From positions 62,001 through 126,000 of the forward strand of contig NZ_LCYG01000020.1 of assembly GCF_001017175.1 (NCBI RefSeq): DNA of 64,000 nt, written 5' to 3'. This document shows, piece after piece, positions 45,540 through 55,117 of the stretch. This DNA is from Microvirga vignae. GTDB taxonomy: Bacteria > Pseudomonadota > Alphaproteobacteria > Rhizobiales > Beijerinckiaceae. Each line of letters opens with the position of its first letter. The first letter of the stretch is position 1. The position numbers and the translations under genes are program-made. Under the pieces are notes generated by a model. It ran no database searches and had not been told where the DNA came from. It saw nothing but the letters and a program-made list of their open reading frames with translations.

Positions 45540-46424
45540 TTAGACCCGGCCCAGGGCGAAGCCCTTGGCGATGTAGTTGCGGACGAACCAGATCACGAGC
45601 GCGCCGGGAATGATGGTGAGAACGCCCGCTGCGGCGAGCAATCCCCAGTCCATGCCAGAAGCTGACACGGTACGCGTCATGGTGGCCGCGATAGGTTTGG
45701 CGGTCACCGAGGTCAGCGTGCGCGCGAGCAGAAGCTCGACCCAGGAGAACATGAAGCAGAAGAACGCCGCGACACCGACACCCGAGGCGATCAGAGGCAT
45801 GAAGATCTTCACGAAGAAGCGCGGGAAGGAATACCCGTCGATGGCGGCCGTCTCGTCGATCTCGCGCGGCACGCCCGACATGAACCCTTCGAGGATCCAG
45901 ACCGCAAGAGGCACATTGAACAGGCAATGCGCCAAGGCGACGGCCCATGGCGTATCGAACAGGCCGATCGCCGAATAGAGATTGAAGAAGGGCAGCGCGA
46001 AGACTGCTGGCGGCGCCATGCGGTTGGTGAGCAGCCAGAAGAACAAATGCTTATCGCCGAGGAAGCGATAGCGTGAGAACGCGTATGCCGCAGGAAGCGC
46101 GAAGGCGATCGACAGAACCGTGTTGATCAGCACATAGGACAGCGAGTTGATGTAGCCCGAATACCAGCTCTGATCCGTGAAGATGGTGATGTAGTTGTCG
46201 AAAGTGAGATTGCGGGGCCAAAGCGTGAGGCCGGAGGTGATCTCCGTGTTCGTCTTGAGGCTCATGTTCACGAGCCAGTAGATCGGCAACATCAGGAACA
46301 GGATATAGAGTGTCATCACCACCACGCGCCCGTTCACACGCGGTCCGGCAAGGACCTTGTTCGCAGCGAGCGGCGCTGCGGAGGTCTTGACGTCGGATGG
46401 CCGGATAGCAACGGAATCGGTCAT
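45540..46424 (-). CDS. glpQ: Glycerol ABC transporter permease
   Basis: This 294-residue MalG-like permease has six membrane helices and the EAA loop EIDETAAIDGYSFPRFFVKI. The N-terminal cytoplasmic tail precedes VVVMTLYILFLMLPIYWL, the first helix. Its start overlaps the end of glpP by 4 bases (ATGA), showing translational coupling. It forms the channel with GlpP. Confidence 0.92.
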   Translation of the reverse strand: MTDSVAIRPSDVKTSAAPLAANKVLAGPRVNGRVVVMTLYILFLMLPIYWLVNMSLKTNTEITSGLTLWPRNLTFDNYITIFTDQSWYSGYINSLSYVLINTVLSIAFALPAAYAFSRYRFLGDKHLFFWLLTNRMAPPAVFALPFFNLYSAIGLFDTPWAVALAHCLFNVPLAVWILEGFMSGVPREIDETAAIDGYSFPRFFVKIFMPLIASGVGVAAFFCFMFSWVELLLARTLTSVTAKPIAATMTRTVSASGMDWGLLAAAGVLTIIPGALVIWFVRNYIAKGFALGRV

Positions 46425-47317
46425 GCCTCAGCCCTCTCCTTCTGCGCATCCACATTGGTCATGATGGTGTAGAAGACCCAGCAGATGGCAAGGATGATCA
46501 AGTTGTAGACCAGCGACATGGCCGCCGCCTTGCCGAGGTCGAATTGTCCGAGCGCGAGCTTCACCAGGTCGATGGACAGGAAGGTCGTGGCATTGCCCGG
46601 GCCGCCTCCGGTGAGCACGAAGGGCTCCGTGTAGATCATGAACGAGTCCATGAAGCGCAGGAGAACGGCAATCAGCAGCACGCGCCGCATCTTCGGCAGC
46701 TGGATCGTGCGGAACACGGCCCAGCGCGAAGCACCGTCGATGCGCGCTGCCTGGTAGTAGGCGTCCGGGATGGATTTCAGACCGGCATAGCACAGGAGCG
46801 CGACGAGGCTCGTCCAGTGCCATACATCCATGACGATGATGGTAATCCATGCGTCCAGCGGGTCGCCCGTGTAGTTGTAGTCGATCCCGAGATGGTTCAC
46901 GACCCAGCCGAGCAGGCCAATGTCGCTGCGGGCGAAAACCTGCCAGATCGTACCGACCACGTTCCAGGGGATCAGCAGCGGCAGAGCCATGAGCACGAGG
47001 CTGAGCGCCACGGTCCACCCCTCGCGCGGCATAGAGAGAGCGACTGCAATGCCGAGCGGCACCTCGATCAGAAGAATAATCGCGGAGAACAACAGGGTAC
47101 GCCAGAGCGAGTCGAAGAAGCGTCCGCCAAGGTCCGTCGAGGGATCGAGCAGCTCCTGGAACCAGCCGACGCCGTTCCAGAAGAACTGATTGTTTCCAAA
47201 GGTGTCCTGCACGGAATAGTTCACAACGGTCATAAGCGGCAGAACGGCCGAGAACGCCACGATGAGAAAGACGGGCAGGACCAGGAGCCAGGCCTTGTTG
47301 TTGAGGGTTTTCGTCAT
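46421..47317 (-). CDS. glpP: Glycerol ABC transporter permease
   Basis: This 298-residue MalF-like permease has a hydrophobic start (AWLLVLPVFLIVAFSAVLPL), six predicted helices and the EAA loop AYYQAARIDGASRWAVFRTI. It overlaps glpT by 4 bases at its start and glpQ by 4 bases at its end. The pairing with glpQ and the two ATPases is that of the rhizobial glycerol importer. Confidence 0.92.
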   Translation of the reverse strand: MTKTLNNKAWLLVLPVFLIVAFSAVLPLMTVVNYSVQDTFGNNQFFWNGVGWFQELLDPSTDLGGRFFDSLWRTLLFSAIILLIEVPLGIAVALSMPREGWTVALSLVLMALPLLIPWNVVGTIWQVFARSDIGLLGWVVNHLGIDYNYTGDPLDAWITIIVMDVWHWTSLVALLCYAGLKSIPDAYYQAARIDGASRWAVFRTIQLPKMRRVLLIAVLLRFMDSFMIYTEPFVLTGGGPGNATTFLSIDLVKLALGQFDLGKAAAMSLVYNLIILAICWVFYTIMTNVDAQKERAEA

Positions 47318-48414
47318 GTTGCATGCCCTCCCAGTGCTTCACCGGCAACCAGATGCCCATCGGCATAGATGTGAATGTGATGCGGGTCGAGATGGAGCCC
47401 TGCCTCATCGCCGCTGACGGAGAGATTTTCGGGGACACTCGCGGCCAGCACGCGTCCGTTCATCTCCACGCGAGCGATGCGTGCGCGCCCGATATCGTCG
47501 ATACGCCGGATCCGCACGGGCAGCCCTGTGCCTTTCGGCTGGAGCCGAACGAACTCGGGCCGAATGCCGAGCTCGATCCGGTCAGTTCCTGGCAGGCTGC
47601 GATAGCCGCGCTGGAGAGCCACGGATTCGTTGCCGAGATAAGCGGTTGCCCCCTCCACGCGGCAGGGCAGGATGTTCATGCCCGGAGAGCCGATGAAGTG
47701 ACCCACGAACGTATGGGCCGGGCGCTCGAACAGCTCATCCGGCGTGCCGGTCTGCACCACCGCGCCATCATGCATCACCACGACCTTGTCGGCGAAAGTC
47801 AGCGCTTCGGTCTGGTCATGGGTGACGTAGATCATGGTGATGTCGAGGGCGCGGTGAATTTCCTTGAGAGTGGAGCGCAGCTGCCACTTGAGATGCGGAT
47901 CAATCACCGTCAGCGGCTCGTCGAAGAGGATCGCCGCCACGTCCGGACGCACGAGGCCGCGCCCCAGTGATATCTTCTGCTTCATGTCGGCCGTGAGGTT
48001 GCTCGCCTTGCGGTTAAGCACGGAGGTCAGGTCGAGCAGGCGCGCGATCTCCTCCACCCGCTGAGCCGTCTTGTCCCTCGGAACATGGCGGTTCTTCAGT
48101 GGAAAAGCGAGGTTCTCGCGCACTGTCATCGTGTCGTAAACGACAGGAAACTGGAACACCTGCGCGATATTGCGTGCTTCCGTGGGAAGGTCCGTCACGT
48201 CGCGATCATCGAACAGGATGCGGCCACGGGTGGGGCGCACCAGCCCTGAGATGATGTTGAGAAGAGTGGTCTTGCCGCAGCCGGAGGGTCCCAGCAGTGC
48301 GTAGGCGCCGCCTTGGCTCCACACGTGATTGATCTCCTTCAAGGCATAATCCTGCGGAGCCTGCGGGTTCGGCTTGTAGGCGTGGGCGAGATGATCGAGT
48401 GTGATACGAGCCAT
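47314..48414 (-). CDS. glpT: Glycerol ABC transporter ATPase with degenerate signature
   Basis: This 366-residue ATPase has an intact Walker A (GPSGCGKTT), Walker B (AAILFDEPLTVIDP) and switch His (YVTHDQ), but the ABC signature is LTADMKQKISLGRGL, not LSGGQ. In such heterodimeric importers one catalytic site is then weak or non-hydrolytic, with GlpS providing the canonical signature. A TOBE-like C-terminal region contains LGIRPEFVRLQ. I chose the ATG at 48414 with GAGGAGAG upstream; the longer frame to 48651 overlaps glpS. GlpT here is an ABC subunit, unlike the E. coli permease of the same name. Confidence 0.92.
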   Translation of the reverse strand: MARITLDHLAHAYKPNPQAPQDYALKEINHVWSQGGAYALLGPSGCGKTTLLNIISGLVRPTRGRILFDDRDVTDLPTEARNIAQVFQFPVVYDTMTVRENLAFPLKNRHVPRDKTAQRVEEIARLLDLTSVLNRKASNLTADMKQKISLGRGLVRPDVAAILFDEPLTVIDPHLKWQLRSTLKEIHRALDITMIYVTHDQTEALTFADKVVVMHDGAVVQTGTPDELFERPAHTFVGHFIGSPGMNILPCRVEGATAYLGNESVALQRGYRSLPGTDRIELGIRPEFVRLQPKGTGLPVRIRRIDDIGRARIARVEMNGRVLAASVPENLSVSGDEAGLHLDPHHIHIYADGHLVAGEALGGHAT

Positions 48415-48424
48415 GGATCTCTCC

Positions 48425-49513
48425 TCACGCGGCTTTCTGTGCCGTGCTGGCGGCGGCAAGTCGGCCAGTCGGATCGAACAGGAAGAGGTGGCGAGGGTCG
48501 AGGTACGCGGTGATGGAAAGACCCGGCTCCAGGCGTTGCACACCCGGGACAAGGGAGACGAACCGGTGCTCCCCGGCATCGAGATGCACATAGCTCTCGG
48601 AGCCCGTGATCTCAGCAACGGACACGGAGGCCGGAATAGTGATCTCATCACCGCCCGAGGATACGAGGCTTAAGTGGTGAGCCCGGAAGCCCACCGTGTA
48701 ATCTCCGTCAGGAACGGTCGCGAGAACATCGGTGGCAAGAACCTGTCCACCGGTGCTCAATGTCGCAGATCCGCCCGATTTGCGGATCGTCAGCGTGTTG
48801 AGCGGCGGATCGGAAAACACGCGCGCCGTGACGAGATCTTGGGGCTTGCGATACACCTGTGGCGTCGTGCCGAATTGGGTCACGCGGCCCTCAAATAAGG
48901 TCGCCGTGTTGCCGCCGAGAAGCAGCGCCTCGGAAGGCTCGGTGGTCGCATAGACGAAGATGGCGCCGGACGCCGCGAAGACGCGCGGCAGCTCCTCACG
49001 CAACTCCTCACGCAGCTTATAATCGAGATTGGCCAAGGGCTCGTCGAGCAGCACGAGGTCTGCTCGTTTCACCAGAGCACGTGCAATGGCTGTGCGCTGC
49101 TGCTGGCCTCCCGAGAGGTTCAAAGGCTTGCGGTCGAGATAGGGTTCGAGCTTCAGAAGCCTAGCCGCATCCTGCACACGCGTCTCGATTTCGGAGGCTG
49201 GCAAACCTGCGACGCGCAGTGGCGAGGCGATGTTTTCGTAGACGCTCAACGATGGATAGTTGATGAATTGCTGGTAGACCATGGCGACGCTGCGACGCTG
49301 CACGGGCCAGCCTGTCACGTCCCTGCCATCGACGAGAATGCGACCGCCTGAGGGCGCATCCAGACCTGCCATGAGTCGCATGAGAGAGGTCTTGCCGGCG
49401 AGCGTTGCGCCCAGGAGAACGTTGAGGGAGCCTCGCTCCAAAGTCATGGAGACATCATCGATATGCACCGATGCTCCGACCTTCTTCGATACTCCTTCCA
49501 GAACAAGAGTCAT
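48425..49513 (-). CDS. glpS: Glycerol ABC transporter ATPase
   Basis: This 362-residue ATPase has Walker [10 protein letters not shown], signature [15 protein letters not shown] and Walker [14 protein letters not shown]. The Q-loop reads [20 protein letters not shown]. The H-loop position reads [12 protein letters not shown], with Thr-Glu in place of the usual His-Asp, so it may lack the switch His while its partner GlpT keeps that residue but lacks the signature: complementary degeneracy. I chose the ATG at 49513 with AAGGA 7 bases upstream; a TTG at 49528 overlaps the glpD stop. Confidence 0.92.
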   Translation of the reverse strand: MTLVLEGVSKKVGASVHIDDVSMTLERGSLNVLLGATLAGKTSLMRLMAGLDAPSGGRILVDGRDVTGWPVQRRSVAMVYQQFINYPSLSVYENIASPLRVAGLPASEIETRVQDAARLLKLEPYLDRKPLNLSGGQQQRTAIARALVKRADLVLLDEPLANLDYKLREELREELPRVFAASGAIFVYATTEPSEALLLGGNTATLFEGRVTQFGTTPQVYRKPQDLVTARVFSDPPLNTLTIRKSGGSATLSTGGQVLATDVLATVPDGDYTVGFRAHHLSLVSSGGDEITIPASVSVAEITGSESYVHLDAGEHRFVSLVPGVQRLEPGLSITAYLDPRHLFLFDPTGRLAAASTAQKAA

Positions 49514-49524
49514 TGGCAATTCCT

Positions 49525-51051
49525 TCAAGCCGCGCTGGAAGTAGCGGCATTGCGCATGAACATGTCGAGCGCCTCAGTCTGGGTCGCTGAAAGCCTTAAT
49601 CCCAGTTTGCTGCGCCGCCAGAGCACATCATTGGCGGTGAGCGCCCACTCCTGATCCATCAGATATTGAACTTCACGCTCTGTGAGACCAGCACCGAAAT
49701 CCTGCCCCATGTCGTCCATGGAGCGAGCGTTCCCCACGACGTCTCGGGTGCGGGTGCCATAGGCGCGCACGAGGCGTGCAACGAGGGCGTGGTCCAGGAA
49801 TGGATACGCGCCACTCAACTCGGCCACCAGAGCCTCGTAACCCGTCTGCGGGAAATCACCGCCCGGAAGCGGTGCTTCACCTGTCCAAGCAGGCTTTCGC
49901 GCCGCGGGAAGATAACCTTTCAGCTTGTCGAGCGCTGCCTCGGCAAGGCGCCGATAAGTTGTGATCTTACCCCCGAAGATCGACAGCATCGGCGGCTGTC
50001 CGCCTGGAGCATCGAGCACCAACACATAATCGCGCGTGGCCTCCTGCGCTTTGGATGCACCGTCATTGTAGAGCGGGCGGACGCCTGAATAGGTCCAGAC
50101 CACATCCTCCGGGCGGACAGGCTGCTTGAAGTACTCGCTGGCCGAGGCACAGAGATAGGCGATCTCCTCTTCGGTCGCCTTCACCTGGGCCGGATCGCCA
50201 TTGTAGTCCCTGTCGGTTGTGCCAATCAGTGTGAAATCGCCCTGATAGGGAATCGCGAAGATGATGCGGTTGTCATTATTCTGGAAGATGTAGGCGCGGT
50301 CGTGCTGGAACACCTTCTTCACGACGATGTGGCTCCCCTGGACGAGCCGCACGGATGCGGAGATGTTGGCTCGGGCCACACCGTTCAGCACCTTCTCCAC
50401 CCATGGCCCCGCCGCATTGATCAGCACCTTCGCTCGAATGCGCTCCCGGCGACCGGTCCGCAGGTCTTCGGCGGTAACGATCCAGTGGCCGCCGGAGCGC
50501 TCGGCGCTGACAACGCGGGTGCGGGTTCGGACCTGTGCGCCACGCTCCGCTGCATCGCGAGCATTGAGCGCAACGAGTCGTGAATCGTCCACCCAGCAGT
50601 CGGAATATTCAAATCCCTTGGCCAGACCCGGCTTGAGAGGATCTCCGACAGAATTCGCTCTCAGGTTGAGGGTCCGGGTCGGCGGCAGGAGCTTTCGGCC
50701 ACCAATGTTGTCGTAGAGCGCCAGTCCCAGGCGCAGCAGCCATTGCGGCCGCAAGCCTTTGTGGTGGGGCAGGACGAAGCGAAGCGGCCAGACGATATGG
50801 GGCGCGATGCGCCAGAGCACCTCGCGCTCCATCAGCGCTTCGCGCACGAGGCGGAACTCGTAATATTCCAGATAGCGCAGACCGCCATGGATGAGCTTGG
50901 TCGACGCGGAGGAGGTGCCGCTGGCGAGGTCGTTTTGCTCAAAAAGAATGACGGACGCCCCTCGCCCGCTCGCATCCCGGGCGATCCCGCATCCATTCAC
51001 GCCACCACCAATGATGGCAACGTCGAAGGTCGCTCCCTCAAGCGAGTCCAC
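49525..51051 (-). CDS. glpD: Glycerol-3-phosphate dehydrogenase (FAD, aerobic)
   Basis: This 508-residue flavoprotein oxidises glycerol-3-phosphate to dihydroxyacetone phosphate and passes electrons to quinone at the inner membrane. The dinucleotide-binding motif is VAIIGGGVNGCGIARDA, followed by GTSSASTKLIHGGLRYLEYY, a GlpD hallmark. ANAAGPWV-like (VLINAAGPWVEKV) and FGGKITTYRRLAE lie further on. The GTG at 51051 has GGGAGG at good spacing. It is the first gene of the glp operon, controlled from the promoter region just upstream that faces the glpR stop. Confidence 0.96.
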   Translation of the reverse strand: MDSLEGATFDVAIIGGGVNGCGIARDASGRGASVILFEQNDLASGTSSASTKLIHGGLRYLEYYEFRLVREALMEREVLWRIAPHIVWPLRFVLPHHKGLRPQWLLRLGLALYDNIGGRKLLPPTRTLNLRANSVGDPLKPGLAKGFEYSDCWVDDSRLVALNARDAAERGAQVRTRTRVVSAERSGGHWIVTAEDLRTGRRERIRAKVLINAAGPWVEKVLNGVARANISASVRLVQGSHIVVKKVFQHDRAYIFQNNDNRIIFAIPYQGDFTLIGTTDRDYNGDPAQVKATEEEIAYLCASASEYFKQPVRPEDVVWTYSGVRPLYNDGASKAQEATRDYVLVLDAPGGQPPMLSIFGGKITTYRRLAEAALDKLKGYLPAARKPAWTGEAPLPGGDFPQTGYEALVAELSGAYPFLDHALVARLVRAYGTRTRDVVGNARSMDDMGQDFGAGLTEREVQYLMDQEWALTANDVLWRRSKLGLRLSATQTEALDMFMRNAATSSAA

Positions 51052-51080
51052 CGGCGTTCCTCCCGAGCCCCAGGCTGGAT

Positions 51081-51196
51081 TTTCGTTTTTATATTCGTTT
51101 GAGGCTACTCAGTCCTCAAAACGAAAGCAAGATCCACTAAACGAAAATCGGCCGAAGAGCTAAACATATTATAATATAACATTGCATCCTACCCAA
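51081..51196 (-). promoter_or_regulatory. Promoter and GlpR operators of the glpD-STPQUV operon
   Basis: On the minus strand TTGGGT (51191-51196) and TATAAT (51168-51173) with exact 17-base spacing form a good sigma-70-type promoter. Four related half-sites follow downstream of it: AAACGAAAA (51139-51147), AAAACGAAA (51118-51126), then inverted TTCGTTT (51094-51100) and TTTCGTTT (51081-51088). DeoR-family GlpR proteins bind such repeated TTCG-type boxes. The layout, two copies in each orientation between promoter and start, suggests cooperative repression relieved by glycerol-3-phosphate. Confidence 0.75.
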
Positions 51197-51214
51197 AGGC
51201 ATCTGTACCAGCGG

Positions 51215-51994
51215 CTACTCGCCGAAACTTCCGACTTCCACGACCTCAACCTGCGAGGCCTCGCAGACTTCCCGCAGTTGCGGTGACGACAGCGTATCCG
51301 TTACGAACATGTCGACTTCCCGAAGGTGTCCAATCCGGACAGGCGCAGAGCGCTCCGCCTTGAGGTGGTCGGCCACAAGAACAACTTTTCGGGCATTGTC
51401 GATGATGGCCCGTGACACCCGCACTTCGCGCACGTCAAAGTCCAACAATGAACCGTCCTCGTCGATAGCCGAGGTGCCGATCACCGCATAATCCACCTTG
51501 AACTGCCGCACGAAATCGACCGCGGCCGAACCGATGACGGCGCCATCCGAGCGCCGCACAGGTCCGCCGGTCATGATGACCTCGATCTTGGGATGCCGGT
51601 ACAGGATATTGGCAACGTTGAGATTGTTGGTGATGACGAGCAGTCCCTCGTGATCTTGAAGCGCTCTCGCGACTTCCTCCGTGGTCGTCCCGATATTGAT
51701 GAAGAGGGAACTGTTGTTGGGAATAAGGCGGGCGGTCGCCGCGCCGATGGCCTGTTTCTCGGCCTGGGCGATGAGACGCCGGGCCTCATAGGCGACGTTC
51801 TCGACACCCGAGGCGATGATGGCGCCTCCGTGAACCCTGGTCATCAGCCGTCGCTCGCAGAGTTCGTTCAGATCCTTGCGGATGGTTTGCTGTGTCACCT
51901 CGAGGCGCGCAGCCAGATCATCCACGTTCACCCGTCCGTGGAGGCGCGCAATCCCGATGATTTCCTGCTGGCGAGGAGAAAGCACCTGATCCAT
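51215..51994 (-). CDS. glpR: DeoR-family glycerol operon repressor
   Basis: This 259-residue protein has an N-terminal DeoR winged helix (RVNVDDLAARLEVTQQTIRK, residues 21-40) and the sugar-phosphate-binding domain with IGTTTEEVARAL and the D-loop ADHLKAERSAPVRIG. GlpR family members repress glycerol catabolism genes and respond to glycerol-3-phosphate. It is 163 bases upstream of glpD, same strand. TTTCGTTTT just before its own start suggests autoregulation. Confidence 0.94.
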   Translation of the reverse strand: MDQVLSPRQQEIIGIARLHGRVNVDDLAARLEVTQQTIRKDLNELCERRLMTRVHGGAIIASGVENVAYEARRLIAQAEKQAIGAATARLIPNNSSLFINIGTTTEEVARALQDHEGLLVITNNLNVANILYRHPKIEVIMTGGPVRRSDGAVIGSAAVDFVRQFKVDYAVIGTSAIDEDGSLLDFDVREVRVSRAIIDNARKVVLVADHLKAERSAPVRIGHLREVDMFVTDTLSSPQLREVCEASQVEVVEVGSFGE

Positions 51995-52003
51995 GGCCTG
52001 AGC

Positions 52004-52013
52004 TTTCGTTTTT
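52004..52013 (-). promoter_or_regulatory. GlpR-like half-site upstream of glpR
   Basis: TTTCGTTTTT, 10 bases before the glpR start, matches the half-site repeated four times upstream of glpD. With TTTTAACGAGAAA a few bases further it could form an autoregulatory operator. Only one clear copy is present. Confidence 0.45.
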
Positions 52014-52491
52014 GCGCCGTTTTAACGAGAAAGCGAGCCTCAAGCGAAGCATAGGGCTATCGCCGGGTCAAGCCAGGCCGCAGAGCAGCCTCAAGGACGG
52101 CCCATCCACGCCGCCGCCGCGGAAAGCCCAACAATGCCCCCTTGCGCCCGAGGACGGTCTCGCGCATCGCCAAGCCGAGGACCTTTAAGGAAAGCGCAGA
52201 GGAAGAGGGGTAAGTTGGGATTGAAGATATGTGACTAGGCGGCGGCAGTTACGGCGAATGCGCTCACGAGCAAGGTGGCAACCAAGCTGCACAATCAACC
52301 CTGGGCCAGAGCCCATCTGCGCCAAGCGAGAGCGTCAAGCGCCTGCCCTGCCGTACCTCACCGATATCGATCCCGACCAAGCACTGCCCGTTGCTACCGA
52401 CCCGGCCCCAGGATGCATCAAGTGTGTGCTACCGAACTGATCCGCTCGATTATCAGCAGGAAGAGTCGCGCCACTCGCCCTTCGAACGGCA
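52014..52491. other. Intergenic stretch between glpR and response regulator
   Basis: About 480 bases. It should contain the glpR promoter and the end of the response regulator transcript. Short frames at 52231-52505 translate to Arg/Pro-rich sequence with no family character. I see no clear terminator or RNA gene. Confidence 0.4.
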
Positions 52492-53169
52492 TCAATATTT
52501 TTTAGAGCCGATGATCTTCGCATGATTTCCATAACTGAGCGCCCAGGCAGCAAGAGCCGTTCGGTTGTTGATATTTATCTTTCGATAGATGTTATGCAGA
52601 TGCATTTTCACAGTTCCTTCGGTGACACCGATCTGTGATCCGATCTCTTTATTAGACAGCCCCTCCGCAACGAGGTGAATAATTTCACACTCGCGCGGCG
52701 TCAGTGTGCTGATGGTCTGTTCGTTTCTCTCAAACTGCTCTTCCAAAAGCCCGATCTCAGAATTTACGATATCTGTTGGAAACCAGCGATTGCCCATCGC
52801 AGTTTCACGCATGGATTTAAGCAGCGTATCCGCTGCTGCATCCTTGAGCATTAACCCATAAGCTCCACGCGCGATGGCTTCCGCAATCTGGCTGTCATTA
52901 ACGGATGCGGTAAGAAAAATGATACGAGTAGGAATCTCATCGCCAAGAGCTACAAGAACTTCAACTCCGCTGAGACCCGGCATTGCGAAGTCTAAAATAG
53001 CCAATTCGGGTCTTAGATCTTGGATAGCTTGAAGCGCCGTTATGCCATCAAGGCATTCGGCAGCAATCTCAAACATCGGATCTGTTTGAATCAACGTTCT
53101 AAGCCCCCCCAGGAAAACGGGGTGATCATCAGCTAACACAACCCGAAGAGGCCGGAAGGCGGTTTTCAC
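52492..53169 (-). CDS. NarL/FixJ-type response regulator
   Basis: This 225-residue regulator has a standard receiver (VVLADDHPVFLGGL acidic pair, phospho-acceptor Asp60 in LAILDFAMPG, Lys109 in YGLMLKD) and a LuxR-type helix-turn-helix at residues 156-200 (LTPRECEIIHLVAEGLSNKE). It overlaps the histidine kinase gene by 4 bases, so the pair is translationally coupled. The target genes are unknown. Neighbouring candidates are the acidic-protein genes downstream at 56.9-63 kb. Confidence 0.93.
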   Translation of the reverse strand: MKTAFRPLRVVLADDHPVFLGGLRTLIQTDPMFEIAAECLDGITALQAIQDLRPELAILDFAMPGLSGVEVLVALGDEIPTRIIFLTASVNDSQIAEAIARGAYGLMLKDAAADTLLKSMRETAMGNRWFPTDIVNSEIGLLEEQFERNEQTISTLTPRECEIIHLVAEGLSNKEIGSQIGVTEGTVKMHLHNIYRKININNRTALAAWALSYGNHAKIIGSKKY

Positions 53170-54839
53170 AGCGGGATCTCAATGGTTATCTCAATACCCG
53201 AGGGAGAGACTTCGAGGGTAAGGGAGCCGCCTAATTCCTCGGAACGGGTGCGGAGTGAAAGGGGGCCGATTCTGTGGGCTGCCAGTTCATCATCCGAGTA
53301 TCGACCGCTGAGGCCCGGAAACCCGCATCCGTTGTCTCTGATCCTGAGATTAAGGCTGCCCGACTCAGCCCGAACGGCAATATCAATATGGGATGCCTTG
53401 CCGTGCCGGACAGCATTGGAGAGCGCCTCGGCTAACAGATAGCATACGTTGCGCGCTATATGTTCTGCAGTTTGTAAACCGGGAGGGTCAACCGTCACAT
53501 CCACATCGCAATCCCATTGCTCGCTAAGATCGCTGAGCAGACTTCTGATCTGGCTGCCAAGATCTGCCGGCCTTGAGGGGGTATTCGCGCCCGACCGTGT
53601 CATCTCGATGAAGGCTCGAATCCGCTGTTGCTCGGCAGTGAGAATCTGTCGAGTGCGAGCTAGGTGCTCCTTGCTCTGCTCACTAGCCTTGTTCATGCTG
53701 ATCATCAGATGAATGTCAGCAGCAGCCAGCCCTTGCAGAACACCGTCGTGCAAATCTCGCGCCAAGCGAGCTCTCTCGTTGAGAGCAACAGTCATTTCAC
53801 GCTCACTACGTAAGAGATGGTGCTCGAGATCGACGCCAAGCCGTGTTGCAATCAGCTCAGCGAGCAAAAGGTCGTCCGGAGAACTCTCATCAAGCGGATC
53901 GAGTAAGAAAATTCGGCCGCTACAAACCGGGAGCTGAAATGGAGCAGACAGGGCTCTCTGAATCGAGAAAGTCTGCCGAAGATCCTCATTGATCAATTCT
54001 TCCGCGCTCACCCGTTGTACGCGAGGGGTGTATAAGAAGCTTTTGCGCGCCATACCTTCGGCAACGATCGTACCGAACCGATCGGAGCGCTCGCGACTGT
54101 ACTGAATGCCTTGTTTTGACCAGTACACAACGTCGCGGAATGGCTCATCAGGCTGCTCCCAAATGATTAGCATTCGTGGGGCACAAAGAATGTCGGCCGC
54201 ATGTTCGAGCGCAGATATGATTGGAACGGGAACATCTTGCCTGTGCTCAGGCCCCGGCCATGCGACGAGTTGGGCCAAGCGAAGACGGCTGCGCTCCTGC
54301 AATGCGCCCACATAACCCAGCATAATGCCTGCGACCAGCAGATTGGCCGGCCGGAGGATAGCCTGGCTTAGGCTGAGTTCGTTGTCTCTTTCCGTGAAAC
54401 CCTGGCGTTCAATTCCCATGACAAGGAAAAAGATCAACACGAGCAACCCCGTCGTAAAGATTGCACCGCGCCAGTCCCATCGAAGCGTGGCTGACGCAAT
54501 AAGAAAAGTAAAGTACAGCAGAAACGGGCTGGCTAGCCCGTGATTGAAATACATCAGAAGGCAAATGCAGACAACATCGATGGTATGGGCAAGGATCTGT
54601 TCTCGATTGGCTGGAGGTCCTTGCATAACTATATAAAAGCTGACAAACGCAAATACCAAATAGGCAATAGCAATAATATAATTTGGCGCTGCACTTCGGG
54701 TAATCTGAGGGAAATCTAACGTGATCGCAGCGAGCGCAAAGATCGCCATCAGCAGCCGCGCAAGAACGATGACACGGATCGGCGGCACCGTTAAAAGGCG
54801 CCGAAGAAGAGAGTCCTCAGGCTTGGCCATAACATTCAT
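53166..54839 (-). CDS. Membrane histidine kinase, HisKA_3 (NarX/DesK) type
   Basis: This is a 557-residue sensor kinase. The first 180 residues hold about five to six membrane helices (VIVLARLLMAIFALAAITL, YIIAIAYLVFAFVSFYIVM, FLLYFTFLIASAT, GLLVLIFFLVMG). A GAF-like soluble domain follows (about 190-340). The HisKA_3 dimerisation motif is ARLARDLHDGVLQGLAAADI with His364. The ATPase domain has EALSNAVRHGKAS and DNGCGFPGLSG. The start is uncertain: ATG at 54839 or 54830, or GTG at 54854, all with weak ribosome sites. The signal sensed is not known. Confidence 0.9.
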   Translation of the reverse strand: MNVMAKPEDSLLRRLLTVPPIRVIVLARLLMAIFALAAITLDFPQITRSAAPNYIIAIAYLVFAFVSFYIVMQGPPANREQILAHTIDVVCICLLMYFNHGLASPFLLYFTFLIASATLRWDWRGAIFTTGLLVLIFFLVMGIERQGFTERDNELSLSQAILRPANLLVAGIMLGYVGALQERSRLRLAQLVAWPGPEHRQDVPVPIISALEHAADILCAPRMLIIWEQPDEPFRDVVYWSKQGIQYSRERSDRFGTIVAEGMARKSFLYTPRVQRVSAEELINEDLRQTFSIQRALSAPFQLPVCSGRIFLLDPLDESSPDDLLLAELIATRLGVDLEHHLLRSEREMTVALNERARLARDLHDGVLQGLAAADIHLMISMNKASEQSKEHLARTRQILTAEQQRIRAFIEMTRSGANTPSRPADLGSQIRSLLSDLSEQWDCDVDVTVDPPGLQTAEHIARNVCYLLAEALSNAVRHGKASHIDIAVRAESGSLNLRIRDNGCGFPGLSGRYSDDELAAHRIGPLSLRTRSEELGGSLTLEVSPSGIEITIEIPL

Positions 54840-55117
54840 GGTCCAGCACAACACGATGAAGATATTGTCGATGCTATGAAAGATTGCCCATGATAATTAG
54901 CGCGAGGGGCGTAGTCCTATCGACCTGAGGTGTTATTCTTAGATCATGGGGAGTAAATATGCCCTATCCCAAGTATGTCCTGGAACCGAATGGATAACTC
55001 CATTGGACCATCGATTGGAAATCGCTGAGCATTGAGCGTCAAAGGGTATTCGGTAGAACTGCTACGGCAATCGCGGTGGGATCCTGAAACCTAAGCGCCG
55101 GGATCGACCCTGGAGTT

